From Klebsormidium nitens (taxonomy: Eukaryota; Streptophyta; Klebsormidiophyceae; Klebsormidiales; Klebsormidiaceae), in the NCBI GenBank assembly GCA_000708835.1, contig DF236995.1:186001-250000 (forward strand): 64,000 nucleotides of DNA. Reading direction: 5' to 3'. Made by a program: the position numbers and the translations under genes. Below, piece by piece: positions 13,298 through 26,100 of the stretch. Position 1 is the first letter of the stretch. Each line of letters opens with the position of its first letter. Below the pieces are notes generated by a model. That model had not been told where the DNA came from. It saw only the letters and a list, made by a program, of their open reading frames with translations, and ran no database searches.

Positions 13298-14170
13298 TGA
13301 TCCGCTTGATCTTTCGGATCTCAATCAAAGCTTTCTAGATTCAGAAGCACAGGAGCGTGCAAGTGTTGAGAAAAGGTTGTCCCGTCGCCTCTACTTGTAA
13401 AGAAGTGACACCCTGCACCAAACAATATAACCGTCATAATGGTCCACTGGACAGCTCAAAGGCAGATTGAGCACAGCGGACAAGCTCTGCTTTGTGCTTC
13501 TTCAAATCCAGGCCTCCCAATTGCTTCGATCCGCACTGGAGTTCGCTGGCAAATGCAAGCGCCCATGATCATGGTGCATTTTAACTTCTGATTTCTGAAG
13601 ATTTCTAAATCATAATGAACTCGGAATGCCTGATCACTTGAAGGCTGAAGCATGATGATCCCTGGCGAAGTTGGTTAACCTCCTCTACTAGTTGCATCTT
13701 GCTTTCCACCTCGTCGAAGCAAAGATGGATATGAGCTTGCACAAACTTCGGTCGATGAGAGCATTCTCGAACCTAAACGATATTGGTTATATAGTCACGG
13801 CCGTCGCTTTAATAGCTTTCTGGGAACTGGTTGGAGTCCGGTCTAGTTTTCTTTCGGGGGGGCAGGACAGGAGCAGGAAATTGCCACAGCGTAGAATCTT
13901 GGAACAGCTGGGGAACAGCTTTGCTTCAAGTTAGTTCAACAAGTTGAACTTCAAGTCCAACAAGTCCAAAGCATAGGTAGTATGTTTGCAGGGGAGCTAG
14001 TAAAGGTGACTTTCAGCCAAGCCCTACGGCTAAATGCGGAAACTGCCGCCGCTTGCAGGATAGACTGCTGAACACTTAGTCTTACCCACTCTGCTGGAAG
14101 TATTTTCAGCATGTTGGACCCCTTTCGCCCCTGAACTTTGTGCAATTGACAATCTGCAAGGTTTCCAAAG
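13298..14170. promoter_or_regulatory. Shared divergent promoter region, BLTP3-like and LIG4
   Basis: The 873 bp between two start codons on opposite strands must hold both 5' UTRs and core promoters. A TATA-like TTATATAG lies at about 13787. The LIG4 start context AAAGATGGCGG is a strong plant-type initiation context, with A at -3 and G at +4. No specific transcription start can be placed. Confidence 0.4.
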
Positions 14171-17100
14171 ATGGCGGAGAAAGCAACTTCCTCACGGGGC
14201 CATGGTGACTCTACACATTTTTGTGAGCTGCTCCACTTGCATTAACCTCCTCGCTTGAGTCGGAGACAACCGCTGGTGGAAGTTCCTTGCACTGCATTGA
14301 GCTTGTTTTGTTTTTCAGCCTCCATTTTGAAAAGCTCGAGGTTGAAAGCAGGAAATCACAAAGCTAGAGCTGGCATGCAAAGTCCCAATCAGTGAGCTGC
14401 CTGGTGCAATATATATACAGCCTGATCTTTTCTCAAAATTAACCAAATGCTGAGCACCCAGGGGGCATTTCAAACTTTTGGAAGGGCGGCTGTTGATCGA
14501 AGACAGAAGCGAGACACGTAGTTGATGGTGAATATCCTTATTAGTGCAATAAACTCACAAGATTTTGTTCCATACTCAGAACTTATGTTGCAATTGAGCG
14601 CCAGAAATGAGCGGGCACCTTTGAGTCCCCTTTGATCACGGGGCTTCTTCATAAGATCAACAAGCTCATAAAAAAAGTATGGGAGAGTTAAAGTGGTTGT
14701 CCTGGTGTTTGCAGCCGTCTTGGTGGACTTGTTTGAAGCGGTCATCAAGGCAAAGAAGGGCCAGATGAAACGGAAACACCTCAGTACATTTTTCAACTTT
14801 TTGGGGCGTGATTACTTCAGCGCCATGCGCTTGATGATTCCAGAGGTAAGCCTCCCACAGAGGTTTGATGTCGAATTTTGGAGCATGGAGACCAAGCTTT
14901 GTTTGCAAGTGGCCACTGCGATGAAACAGGGATGAAAGTAGAGCTACCGTAGATTGTCACTTTGCAGTGATGGGGGTTCCCTTATACTGCAAGCAGGTGA
15001 CATTGTGCCAGTATTTAGGCGTTAAAATGATGGACTCGTCCAAGATGTCCGCTGAAGCTCGTCCTGCCTAACATCAAATAGTCCATTGGATTTGTAGTTC
15101 ATCGCCCCAATTTCGCTTACTTTCTTCAACCTCACAAATAATGTATTAAAATCATTGATCGAACGGAATGTTGTGAATTTCCGCATAGGCATTGGATAGT
15201 GAATATGTTACCATTGGCTTTGTATGCCACTGCACCTGGGTGAACAGAAGCTCGACGCTTCTCGTTAATCCTCTTTCTATTTAAAAGTGTGTGCCAGAGA
15301 TGTCCTTCCCACTTCGCTGAGAAGCGAATAAACCACCGCGGCAGAATAATTCTCGACGTTCCAAAGTCAAGTCGTCAAGTCAATTCAGGATGAGTTCGCT
15401 CTGGACGAAGACGATCTGCGTCCACAGGATAACTTCGCTCAGAACACACACGATGTGCGTCCACGGAGATTAACCTCAGTTTTCCTTCTCGTCTCTTTTG
15501 CAGCTGGACAAGGAGAGGGGCAACTACAACGTGGGGGCCGACAAGCTCGCCAAATTCACAGCGGACGCTCTAGGCCTCGGAAAGGACACGTCAGACGCCA
15601 AGAAGCTGATTGAGTGGAAGAGGGGGGGCGCGCGGGCGGGGAAAAGCGCCGGCAACTTTGCGATGGTCGCGTTTGAGGTCCTGCAGAACAGGCAGAGGGA
15701 GACGTCGGGGGGGCTGACGATCAGGGAGCTGAACGAGACTCTGGATAAGCTGGTGGCCGCAGAGAAAAGGTGAGGACAATTACTCAGAAACAGTGGCTCA
15801 CGAAGCGTTGGCCGGAACTATCCAACTTGGGCCTGCATGTCTACATTTGATACTAAACACCAAATGTGGATGGACTTGGTTCTTCGCTGGGCAGAGGTCG
15901 TCGAAAAGGCTTTGAAAGTCTCCGTAACCGTCCTTGGAGGCTTGCTGACGTACATCTTTTGAAATTCCTTCTTTTGTTCCTTTTCTGGTTATCACATCTG
16001 GCGTGCTTTGTCCAATCATCGATGGACTTTGAGAAATTTCAGATCTCGCCCATCATTTGAATCTACTTGATTACTAATTTTTCGAGGCTACACTGCTATT
16101 TCGAATTTCAGATCAGAAGTGACTTCTCGAGATCATAAAGCGCTTCCGCCGCGCCGTTGAACTGCTTAAATTAGAAGTAAGAGGCATCTCTAGGTTTGAA
16201 TGGTGAAAGCAGACATCTCCATTGAACAAATCCGACACGAAAGGCATAGGCCGTTTCATTGTTCGAAAGTCGATTATATATTCGTCGGCAGCATTCCAAC
16301 TGCATCGGATCTAGCCTAAGGAGTTCCCTTAGTAGAGCACGAATTGGTAGTGCTGCCTGCCGATACATTGGCTCATGCCTAATCAAGCGCTTGAGCTCGA
16401 GGCTCGAAGCTCGAAACGCGGCCGAACTCGCGGCCGAGGTCGGACGTACTGGCAACTCTTGCTTTCACTAAGGGGTGCTTTCACTAAGATACAGGAGCCC
16501 CGGGCACCTCAACTAAAAACCCTGACCTAAATAATGACCCGCTCCGCACCCGTACCCACCCTAACCCCCAAACCAACCCCACCCGTCCCCCGGGTGCCTG
16601 TCTTAGTGAAAGCACCCCTTAGTGAAAGCAAGAGTTGCCAGAGTAGGTCGGACCGTCAATTTTGCGATACCCGTACGATAGACCGTCGGATTTTGAATTT
16701 TGAGCTCATCGTACGGTTCACGGTCGCTGAGTCACTATACTCGGAGCCCACAACGACTCTGTTTTCACGCGAACTACAAAACCCCACTGCTTCAACCCAC
16801 TTCTTCACTTACCTGGCCGGGGTCAATCTGTGATCATGAAGGCGGATGGCCTGGGACGAGCTGCTTCCATTGCACTCCGGTCGCGGTGAATCCCAGTAAC
16901 ACCCTACGGGGTGTCTACACGGCACAATTTGTGGCAGCCGGGGCTCGCGTTCGCGCGGCCCCTGCCCAACAACACCTCATTCTCATCCACCCCACAACCT
17001 CCATCTTTCTATCACAACAACCCCATTATGCCTCCATCTCTTTAACAACATTAATTCAACTCCCATTTATGCTCTACCCCCACACCATATGTATGCCCTT

Positions 17101-20100
17101 CGCGCTGTCCCTGCCCGAGAACACCTCATCCTCATCCACCCCCACAACCTCCATCTCTCCAATCAAATTATCCCAAAACCATCGGTGCAGAGAAATCAAC
17201 TCCACACCATGTATATGCCCGACTCACCTCAGCTTCCATAATGGTCATTTCGAATTATCGATTCTCTGCTCCAAAACTTCCTTCCCCGAATTGCAGACTC
17301 TCAATAAAGTCCACATGACCTTTCCCATCTTATCTCTACTTCTTGACAGGTGCTCAGCCACATTCATACTTTGCAGATCCCCTCCTCATTGTCTGCTTGT
17401 CATGTCCGACCAGTTACTCGTCAGCAACTCCATATTTGTCAATCGACGATTGATCTTAAGAATCTCATGCCACTCGACCACCTCAAAGCTTGGACTGTTG
17501 ATCAGCATCAATTGGCGACAAGTCTGCACAAGATCTGTCAAACTAGTCCGTTTTGGTTACAGAGGTTTTTCCAGACATATAGCTTCATAATCGCATATAA
17601 ACCGTATGTAAGCCCCCTAACAAACACATCGTGTCTCGAACGCCAGCTCTGGATTTGCACAATTCACATATTTGTGACTTGCCGCCTAACATCTCAGGTT
17701 TGGTTGCTCTTCTCAAAGCGCGCCGCATCATGCAGCCCGTTTATGACGCTGTACACCTGCACTGTCCTGGTCAGTTTGACAGTACGGTTCCTCTTACTGC
17801 TTCAACCTTTCCCTTCGACCTTATCCAATGCCTACGCACTTCTACGCACTTGCATCTGCAGAGAGGCCAAGACCTCTGTCCTGACCGAGCTGATCAACAA
17901 GACCAACGCGCGCGAGATGAAGTGGGTCGTCAACATCATCCTCAAGGACCTCAAGATGGGCATCAGCGAGAAGACCATCTTCTCCGAGTTCCACCCCGAT
18001 GCAGAGGACATCTTCAACGTCACGTGCGACCTGCGCGCAGTCTGCGAGAAGCTCAAGGACCGGACCAAGAGGTTCGCCCGCCAGGTGGGGTCGCTTTCAT
18101 TGATGTCTTTCTGATATGTGCGGTCACAATTTTGATGGGGTTCTGAGTTGCATCTGCAGACACCCTCCAAACCGATAGTTTGTTCGTCCATCTGGTCTCA
18201 AGGTAAAGCAGGAGGCTTTTTTCTGCCCTGTCGGGCTTTGAAACTTAGCCAAAGGCTTTTCTCGAGGGAGTGCCTGCCGAAGCTTCTTGTTCTGAGACAC
18301 GGCTGATTGAGTTGCAGTCTGATTGGTTCGATCCTGGTCTCCGAAAAAGCCCTTACGGACGTGTACATCCAATAACAGGCGTCGTCTCCGCAGACTTTGC
18401 TGACATCTCCTTCTGTTCGATTCCGAGATACTCATTAGAATGGCGCTTTGTTTCATAGGCGCAGCCTCCACTTGAATCTGCCAACTAAGAGGATCTTAAG
18501 TTGAGCCACACAGCGGGACAGTTGTGCTTTTCGACTTTCCCGCTGCATTCAGCTCTATTGTCAGGATCTGATCCGATGCCGGTCTTGTTCGCAGGACATC
18601 GAAATTGGCAAGGCCGTCAGGCCACAGCTGGCAGCCCGGGTGAACACGGTCGAGCAGGCAATGAAGAAGGTGAGCGCGAGGGACTATTTCCTGCCTCTCT
18701 GGTCCTTGCGAGCATACTCGTCAAGTAGGTCGATGAGCAATTGACGGTTATAACATCAACCCTCTCCTGAAGAGTATGAACCAAGTCGGCGAAGGCGTGA
18801 AGACTTCTGAGTTGCCTTCAGCCGCTACTGTAATCTACACAATCCGACAGAGACCGGCCACAACTGGGAGTGAAGACGGCTTGAGTTTGTCGGTTAAGCC
18901 TCCATTTGGTCAAGAAATCTTCGAGACGAGCTCTGCTTGATAGAAGAAACATCGGCCTTGTCTACCTTGGGGACACGAGGCACTGCAGCAGGGGCTACCA
19001 CTAGTCTTTCATTTGGCGAAACCGCTTTGGACTTGTGAGATATCGAGGCTGCTTCGTCTATGCAGATGCGGGGCCGGCCGGTTGTGGTGGAATGCAAGTT
19101 CGACGGGGAGCGCATCCAGTGCCACATCGACGGAACGCAGCTCAACTTCTTCTCGCGCAACTTCAACGACCACGCCGAGATCTACCGGGGCGCAATCGGG
19201 GATGACATCATCAAGCAGACCAAGTCGTCACGGTCTGTCTCGCGAACCCCGCCACAATCTGTGCCTGGGGATTGACAGTTTGTCGCCCATTTTCCTAACT
19301 TAGAAATTTTCAAAACCCCTAGCAGTTGTTCCAAATCGTCCTTGGACAGATTCCCCCGTCTGATGCAAAGAATTAAGGCGGTACCTTTTTGTTGATGTAA
19401 CAACTTGCTCACATCTGAATTTGCATCGACCCATTCTGAAGTGATTTTACAGACGGCTGCGGATCCTACGGTTTCTATCTCTGAAATCCGAACCCGTAAC
19501 CAGGCAAGCAAGTCTTGCTCGGAGACCCTGCTCGAAGATGACCAGAATCGCCTCTTTTTGCACAGGTGCATACTGGATGGTGAGATCGTCGTTTGGAACA
19601 ACGTACTCAAGTCCTTCACGCCCTTCGGGACCAACAAGACAATTGGTGGGTGCCCCGAATCATTATCAGAAAGCTATCCTGAGCTGGCTTCATCTATTTG
19701 GAAAGCATAGCCTGCAGATTTGTCAGACGCGGAATGCAAAACAAGGCGACGGCCGGACAGACAACGCGAGCTTCCGGTCAAACTTTGCGAGCCGGATGCG
19801 AAGGTTCGTGATGTCTGTTACAATGCTTAATGGCCTGATTCCAGCAACTGTGCTCTCAGCTGCCCTTCACGTCAGTTACTTTCTTCGTTGTCGAGTAACC
19901 TCCGTTGTCACGGATACCCTCTGCTGAGTGTGCTACTCACCTCGAATGCTCTTCCTCTTGCAGCGAAGCAGGACGGAGATGGAATACAAGGCGACGAGAC
20001 GGTAAGCTTTTGCGATCCTGCCACTCGCTTCAGTTTGGCCACACCGCGTGTTGCTTCGAGAGGACCGCTTGATCTCCGCAAACGCGTGCGTTTACAAGAT

Positions 20101-23100
20101 ACTTAATGCAGTCGCTCTTTTCGAAATCACGTCGTGGTACTGCTTCCACTTTTCAAACGCTGACCGCTTGTTCTTGTTTTCTGCAGCTGTGCTGTATCCT
20201 TAAAATGGGCAACTCTCCAAAATTTGTTGAGGAACTATCGGCTCTTCTCTCAAGCATCGGTTGCGTAAGCCCTTTAGCGGGTATTGGTCAATGTCACTTC
20301 GCGTCAGAGTGGTCTGCCTACTTTGTCTTTGTACTCTCCTTGTCGAATCTCCCTGACTCTGGGCCACTCAGACATCATCTTCGACATCCTGTACCACGAC
20401 GACCGCAGCCTGATCCACCTGCCGCTGCGCGAGCGCCACGAGATGCTGAAGCAAGTGGTGACGCCGCTCAAGCACCGCATCGAAGTTCTGGTGCCGGACG
20501 CGAAGCTCAACAGAGAGCCAGGTAAAGCGCTTCCTCTGTGTTTCAGCATGTCATTAAAGCTGACCGGAGTTCTTCTGAATGCACTGAATACCGCAGGGCG
20601 GTCACAACTGTTGAGCAGAAGAGATTTGCGAACTTTGTAGTGATGCTGCTCAAGCGCCGCATCGAAGTGCTGGTGCCAGACGCGGAGCTGAACCGAGAGC
20701 CAGGTAAAGTGCCTATCTCGAGTCATCTGAGTTCGTCAATAAGCCTGACCGGAATTCTGCTAATGCATTGAACGCGGAAAGGCGGTACAAAGCTGTTGAG
20801 CAAAACATTTGCTGACGTCGTAGTGACGCCGCTCAAGCACCGCATCAAGTGCTGGCCGCCGGTAATTGAGCTGAACCGGGGCATGCGTGCGCGAGGGTTA
20901 TGCAGGTTTCACTGCAGCAGTCCAACCTTGGACCATCATCCCTGCGAGCGCAGAGGAGGCGTAGACGTGAACTTTGGAGATGGTCGAGACCTGTGGTTTG
21001 CCTTTCTCGTGATCTTCCTCTTGATTCCTTAATCCAGCTACAAATCTGAAACACCGTTGTTTCCCCAATCTTATGATTGCAGGAGTCCAACCGTGGACCA
21101 TCATACCCGCGAGCGCAGAGGAGGCGCAAACGTACTTTCTGGAGATGGTCGAAAACCGGGACGAGGGCGTCATCATCAAGGACCTGGAATCCAAGTGGGA
21201 GCCCGCGGACCGGAGCCCCAACCGCTGGGCCAAGATCAAGCCGGACTACGTCAACGTAGAGACCGACCTGGACGTGCTTATCATCGGTGAGTGTCGAGTC
21301 CTTGATCCTTTAGCTTTCATGTCCTTAAGACAGGGTTCAGTACGAGATTCAAGTTTTGGATATCTTTGTCTTCCATTCCCTGAGATGGGTTACGATTTTG
21401 GATGATCAGGCTTTTGGCTTCTCGGTTGGAGTATAGGCTTCCCGTTCTTGTTTCAGTGGGACATTGGAACTCGAAGATTGCGTTTGAAGCACAGAGTTTG
21501 ACGAGTCTTGGATAGGATTGGCACTTATTACGCATCTAACAGTGATTTTCGAAAAGTTTGTGGGCGGCTCTTAACACGTGCGGAGGGAGATGCGATGGAA
21601 GCAGAAAGACCGAGGCATGATTCTGCAAAGGACTGCTTTGCTGCTCTTCTTGGCCGTTCCAGGAGCTTTCAGGAAGGAGAGACTTTGAGGGAGGAAAACC
21701 ATTCAAGAATGTAACACTCGCACATGGTGGGCGCTTGCCGTTGAAGACCAAGAAGGGCAGTTCAGCGTGTATCTAGGATTGAGTCATCTTTCAGGCTGGG
21801 GATTCCTCAAAAGCAAGCAAACGTACGCCCACACTGTGGGCAAGTCCTGGTGACAATGCTTACCGACTCACACAGGGCGTTTGATTACTCGTATCGCCGG
21901 ACGGCCCAAATTAGTGGCGGACTTGTCAGCCAAGATCGGGGGGAGATCGAAAGTGTCTAGTGCCAGATTTCAAGCCGGCAAACTGCGCAGCAACGAGAAG
22001 TAAGCAACTACCCAGTAAACAAGTCGTTGTTAGGTGACGTAAGGATGACGTTAGGGGAACGCCCAGGTCAAAGTGATTTTCTGATTATGTATATAAGAGG
22101 ACAGTTGGTCAATCACGCGCCCCCCTTTTGCAGGTGCTATGTACGGGGAGGGGCATCGCCGTGGGGGTCAGCTGTCCAACTTCCTGCTGGGGATTGCGGA
22201 GAGGCCAAAAGCCGGCGGCTTTCCTACCAAGTAAGAGCGACATTTAAGGAATTTGTGCCATATCGTTTGAGACCATCTGGTCAGAGCCTATGAATGCCGA
22301 CCATCCATCTCTGTTGAAAGTTGCTACTTCGAAAGACACTGTGTGTGCGTCCGAAGCTCTCTGCCCGGTCCTGCCTCAGTTCCCCTCTGATCATTATATC
22401 GCGATCGCCTTTAAGTGGTGACGTCGTCCATTTCATCCCGGAATCTGCATACTCTTCGCTTGCGATGAGATTTGTAAGGTGGAACACCAGTTTACGCTTT
22501 TTGCCCCATTTCTTCTGACCGAAAGGTCTTACCCTTGGCGAATAGAGCTGTGGAAGATTCGCCGTTTTGCCAGCCAAGGCAAAGAATCAAGTGCCTTCGC
22601 CTCACCATTCTCCCCTGAATTTCCAATACCCGCTTGTTACACCACTTTAGGTCGAAAACAATTCTGGCTTCCACAGACAATCCAGAAGCGCTTTTGCTAA
22701 ATGTTGCTTGGATGTTCAAATGAAAATGAATCTCGATGCAGGTTCCACACCTTCTGCCGTGTCGGGACAGGCTTCAGCGAGACGGAGTTGGACGCTCTGC
22801 GAACCAAACTAGCACCGTATCTGAGGTAGGTTAATGCCTTTCCGAGCTGGTCTGTTCTTGCTCGATGTTCGGTTGGGGCTACAAGCAGCTGATATCTCAT
22901 TATTTGGCAGGATTCCGTATCAGGGTTTCTAAGCGCGAGGACCCTAGTATGTGCTAGTGAAGCAAGGGCCGGACAGCATTCTTCACGCGAAAACAGCGCT
23001 AACCGGAAAAGCTGTCGTCTCTCACGCATAACAAGCGCGCCCGTTCAAGAAAGCCCCTACGCGTACCCAGCTGTCTGAAGTCTGAGCTTCACGAACCCTC

Positions 23101-26100
23101 AGGATTCTAGCTTTTTTCTTCTCCATGCCAACCGAGAATAGTCATTGCCTTTACTCTGTATTGACGCAAACCGGCGCTAATCTGAAAGCAAGGAATCTCC
23201 AGGCGCGACGAGCGAGGCTCGAAGCCTTGCTTCAAGGAGACCCTCCACGCGTCCTCAGCGTCTAACTCCGTAACTCTCAATATTTACTTTAACGCTGATC
23301 AACGCTAACGAACGGATTGCACCGACGAATCCTCGGGAATCTGGGTTCATGTCGACTTAAACCAAAATACCAAAATACCGGTGTCTCCGGGCCCAACGAG
23401 CGCGGCTCAAAGCCGCCCAGCTTGTGGGGAGCTCTCCACGCACAAACAGCATATCCAAAAGCTGTGTTCTGGGCTAGCGCTAACCGAGAGAGTTTGTCCT
23501 CTCCAGGCGCAACGAGCGCGGGTCGAAGCCGCCCAGCTTCATGGGAGCCCTCCGCGCACAAACAGCATATCAAAAACTTGGGTTCTGGGCTACCGCTAAC
23601 CGCTGATTATCGCTAATCGAGATGGTTTGTTATCTCCAGGCGGAACGAGCGCGGCTCCAAGCCGCCCAGCTTCCGCGCACAAACAACGTATCAGAAACTT
23701 GGGTTTTGGGCTAACGCTAACCAAGGAACTTTTTCGTCTCTAGGCGGAACGAGCGCGGGTCGAAGCCGCCCAGCTTCTACGTGTGCACGGGCCACCACAA
23801 GGAGCGGCCGGACGTGTGGGTGGACCAGCCGGAGAAGTCGGTCATTATGCAGATCAAGAGTGACATCCGCACCATCCAAACCGAGGTATGTAGCCGTTGG
23901 GTCAAGTTTGGCGAGACTTTGCTCCATTGAATGTTACCGATATGTTTGGGTCAACACCTGGTGGTGGCGCAGGCGTCGCTGCGTAGGTCATGCAGATCAA
24001 GAGCGACATCCGCACCATCCAAACCGAGGTGCGTAGCCGCTGGGTTAAAAATCTGGCGAGACCTGGTTCCGCTGAATGTTTCCGGAGAAAGGAACGTGTT
24101 CGGGTCGACTCACGGGGCGGTTGCAGGCTTCGGTTGAGTTTGGAGGGACCTGATTTCACTCATTGTTTTTAGGACGAAAATGTTTTGGTCGGCTCCTGCG
24201 GGTTCGTAGGCTTCGGTGTGTAATCATGCAGATCAAGGGCGACATCCGCACCATCCAAAACCGTGCTATGCGGCCGTCCGGCTAGACGTAACTAACGATG
24301 CTTTAAGACTTCATCATTAGCTAGCGCCGACCGAGTCAATGGTTTCTGCGGCATAAAATTGAATCTTCACATGCACCAGATTGGGAATTGGGCGCATCTG
24401 GTGAAGTTGGCAGGTGCATTCGACTACGCTCCGAAAGGACCCGGGTTGACCAAGCGTTTATGCACTGCGCGCGCTCGATGCCTTCCGTCTTCGCATTGGC
24501 ACCAGATCGCCAACGATCGGGAATCTGTTAGGTATTGCTTACTGGATCACCAGAGGTGGCACTGAACTGGGCGTTGGCAAACTCAGTCCCTTTGCTGCGC
24601 ACCGCGTAAGCCGAGACCTCCTTCACACGCGCTACACCGCTTGGTTTTGAACTACGACCTCTCGACGTATTTTTGCAGGTTTTCGCCACCCCCTTCAGCC
24701 TGCGCTTTCCCCGCTGCCAAAAGATCCGCTACGACAAGCCCTGGTACGACTGCCTGGATCTGGACTGTAAGTGATCGGGCGCAGTTGTCTCTCTATGTCA
24801 GCTTTGGTTAGCTGGCCAGGCTTTGACTCTCTGTAAGCTCTCGAATGCACTTGCTTAAAGATTGAGCGCGTGTGTCAGCGGCGGGCCCCACTATCTGACA
24901 GACAATGCTCTGGCCCGTACTATGCTCTGCTCTACCTTGTCGTGGACTTAGCGAGTAGGCTTGCTTCCGGCGCAAAGGGACACGTCAGCCGATCCTAGTT
25001 TGCAGCCCGCAAGTGGGGACAAGATGACGTGTCCGTTTGCGTCTGTGCTACTGATAGTCAATCTGTGCACGCTGCTTGCACGTCATTTTGTCATTGGCCA
25101 CATGGCAGGAGTACCTCAGTGCGCTGCCCCTCAGTTCCTCTTCTCCTGGAGACTTGCGTCTTTCTCCCTTTGTGAAGCAATCCATCGCTAAGGATGACGA
25201 CTCCGAACGCCGTTCCGTCCGGTCACATTAACGCTCACATATGAGATTATTCACACCGACTCTCTCCGCCTGCTTCCAGCCTTCCACGACATGGTGCTCG
25301 CGAGCGGTGGGAACGTGGTCGACGGCTCCCAGTACACGGAGCTCGCGGAAACGGGAACCCAGAAGAAGCGCGTCAAGCCGGAGAAGGCGAAGCTTCCGCT
25401 CGTTCCGGCGCACCTGATGGGAACGGACGTGTCCGGGGTCAAGCAGAAGAGCACCATCTTCGACGGCTGCGTCTTTTGTATCCTTCTCGCTTCGAAGGTT
25501 CTTCGCTCAAAACAATCTTCCTTTTCACCATTTGTTTGACTCCTTCTGGACCTTTTGTGCATTGAGGGTTGACATTCTTCTAACGTTACAATTTACGTCT
25601 GATTATCATTTTGTTGACTGACTCATGCATGGTTTTCGTGGCCGCGTTTGCCATCAAGGCACTTCGGTTGAGATTCTCCCAGCGTTGGCGTATGCGAGCA
25701 GATTCCCAGAGCCGAACACTACTGCTTATCCTCGGTACGAAAGTCAGCGGCGTTCTTTTCGATTTTCCCGCGGTCACTTCTACCTGTAGTTTTGGACGGA
25801 GGCTTTTTGAATCTTCCACTTCCTGCTTGATGCACGCACTGGTTAGGAAAAGTAGTCATTCGAGCTGCACCTCTGATTGGACAATCCATGCCTCTGCTTG
25901 CGTCATCCTTGACAAGCGTGACGTCAGATTTCGCCAACTTCTCCCCGGAGCACGGCAAGGACGCGATGCACCGGCTGGTGGCGGAGCACGGGGGAGCCTT
26001 CTCCATGAACCAGATCGACGCCGTCACGCACATGATCGCCGACAGGAAGGAAGGTGAGCGGGTTTTGCCTAAGAAGGTGATTTTCGCTCTCGCTTTTCTT

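Noticed and set aside
16700-17590. 296-codon plus-strand open frame in LIG4 intron 3
   Set aside because: Lies in C/T-rich intron sequence with a 65-bp direct repeat; no domain, and flanking LIG4 exons join across it in phase.
17350-18114. 254-codon open frame running into LIG4 exon 4
   Set aside because: Only the last 75 codons match LIG4. The rest is intron upstream of a good CAG acceptor at 17859-17861.
18325-18355. GGTTCGATCC resembling a tRNA T-loop
   Set aside because: The flanking bases do not pair into a T-stem and no acceptor or anticodon arm could be built.
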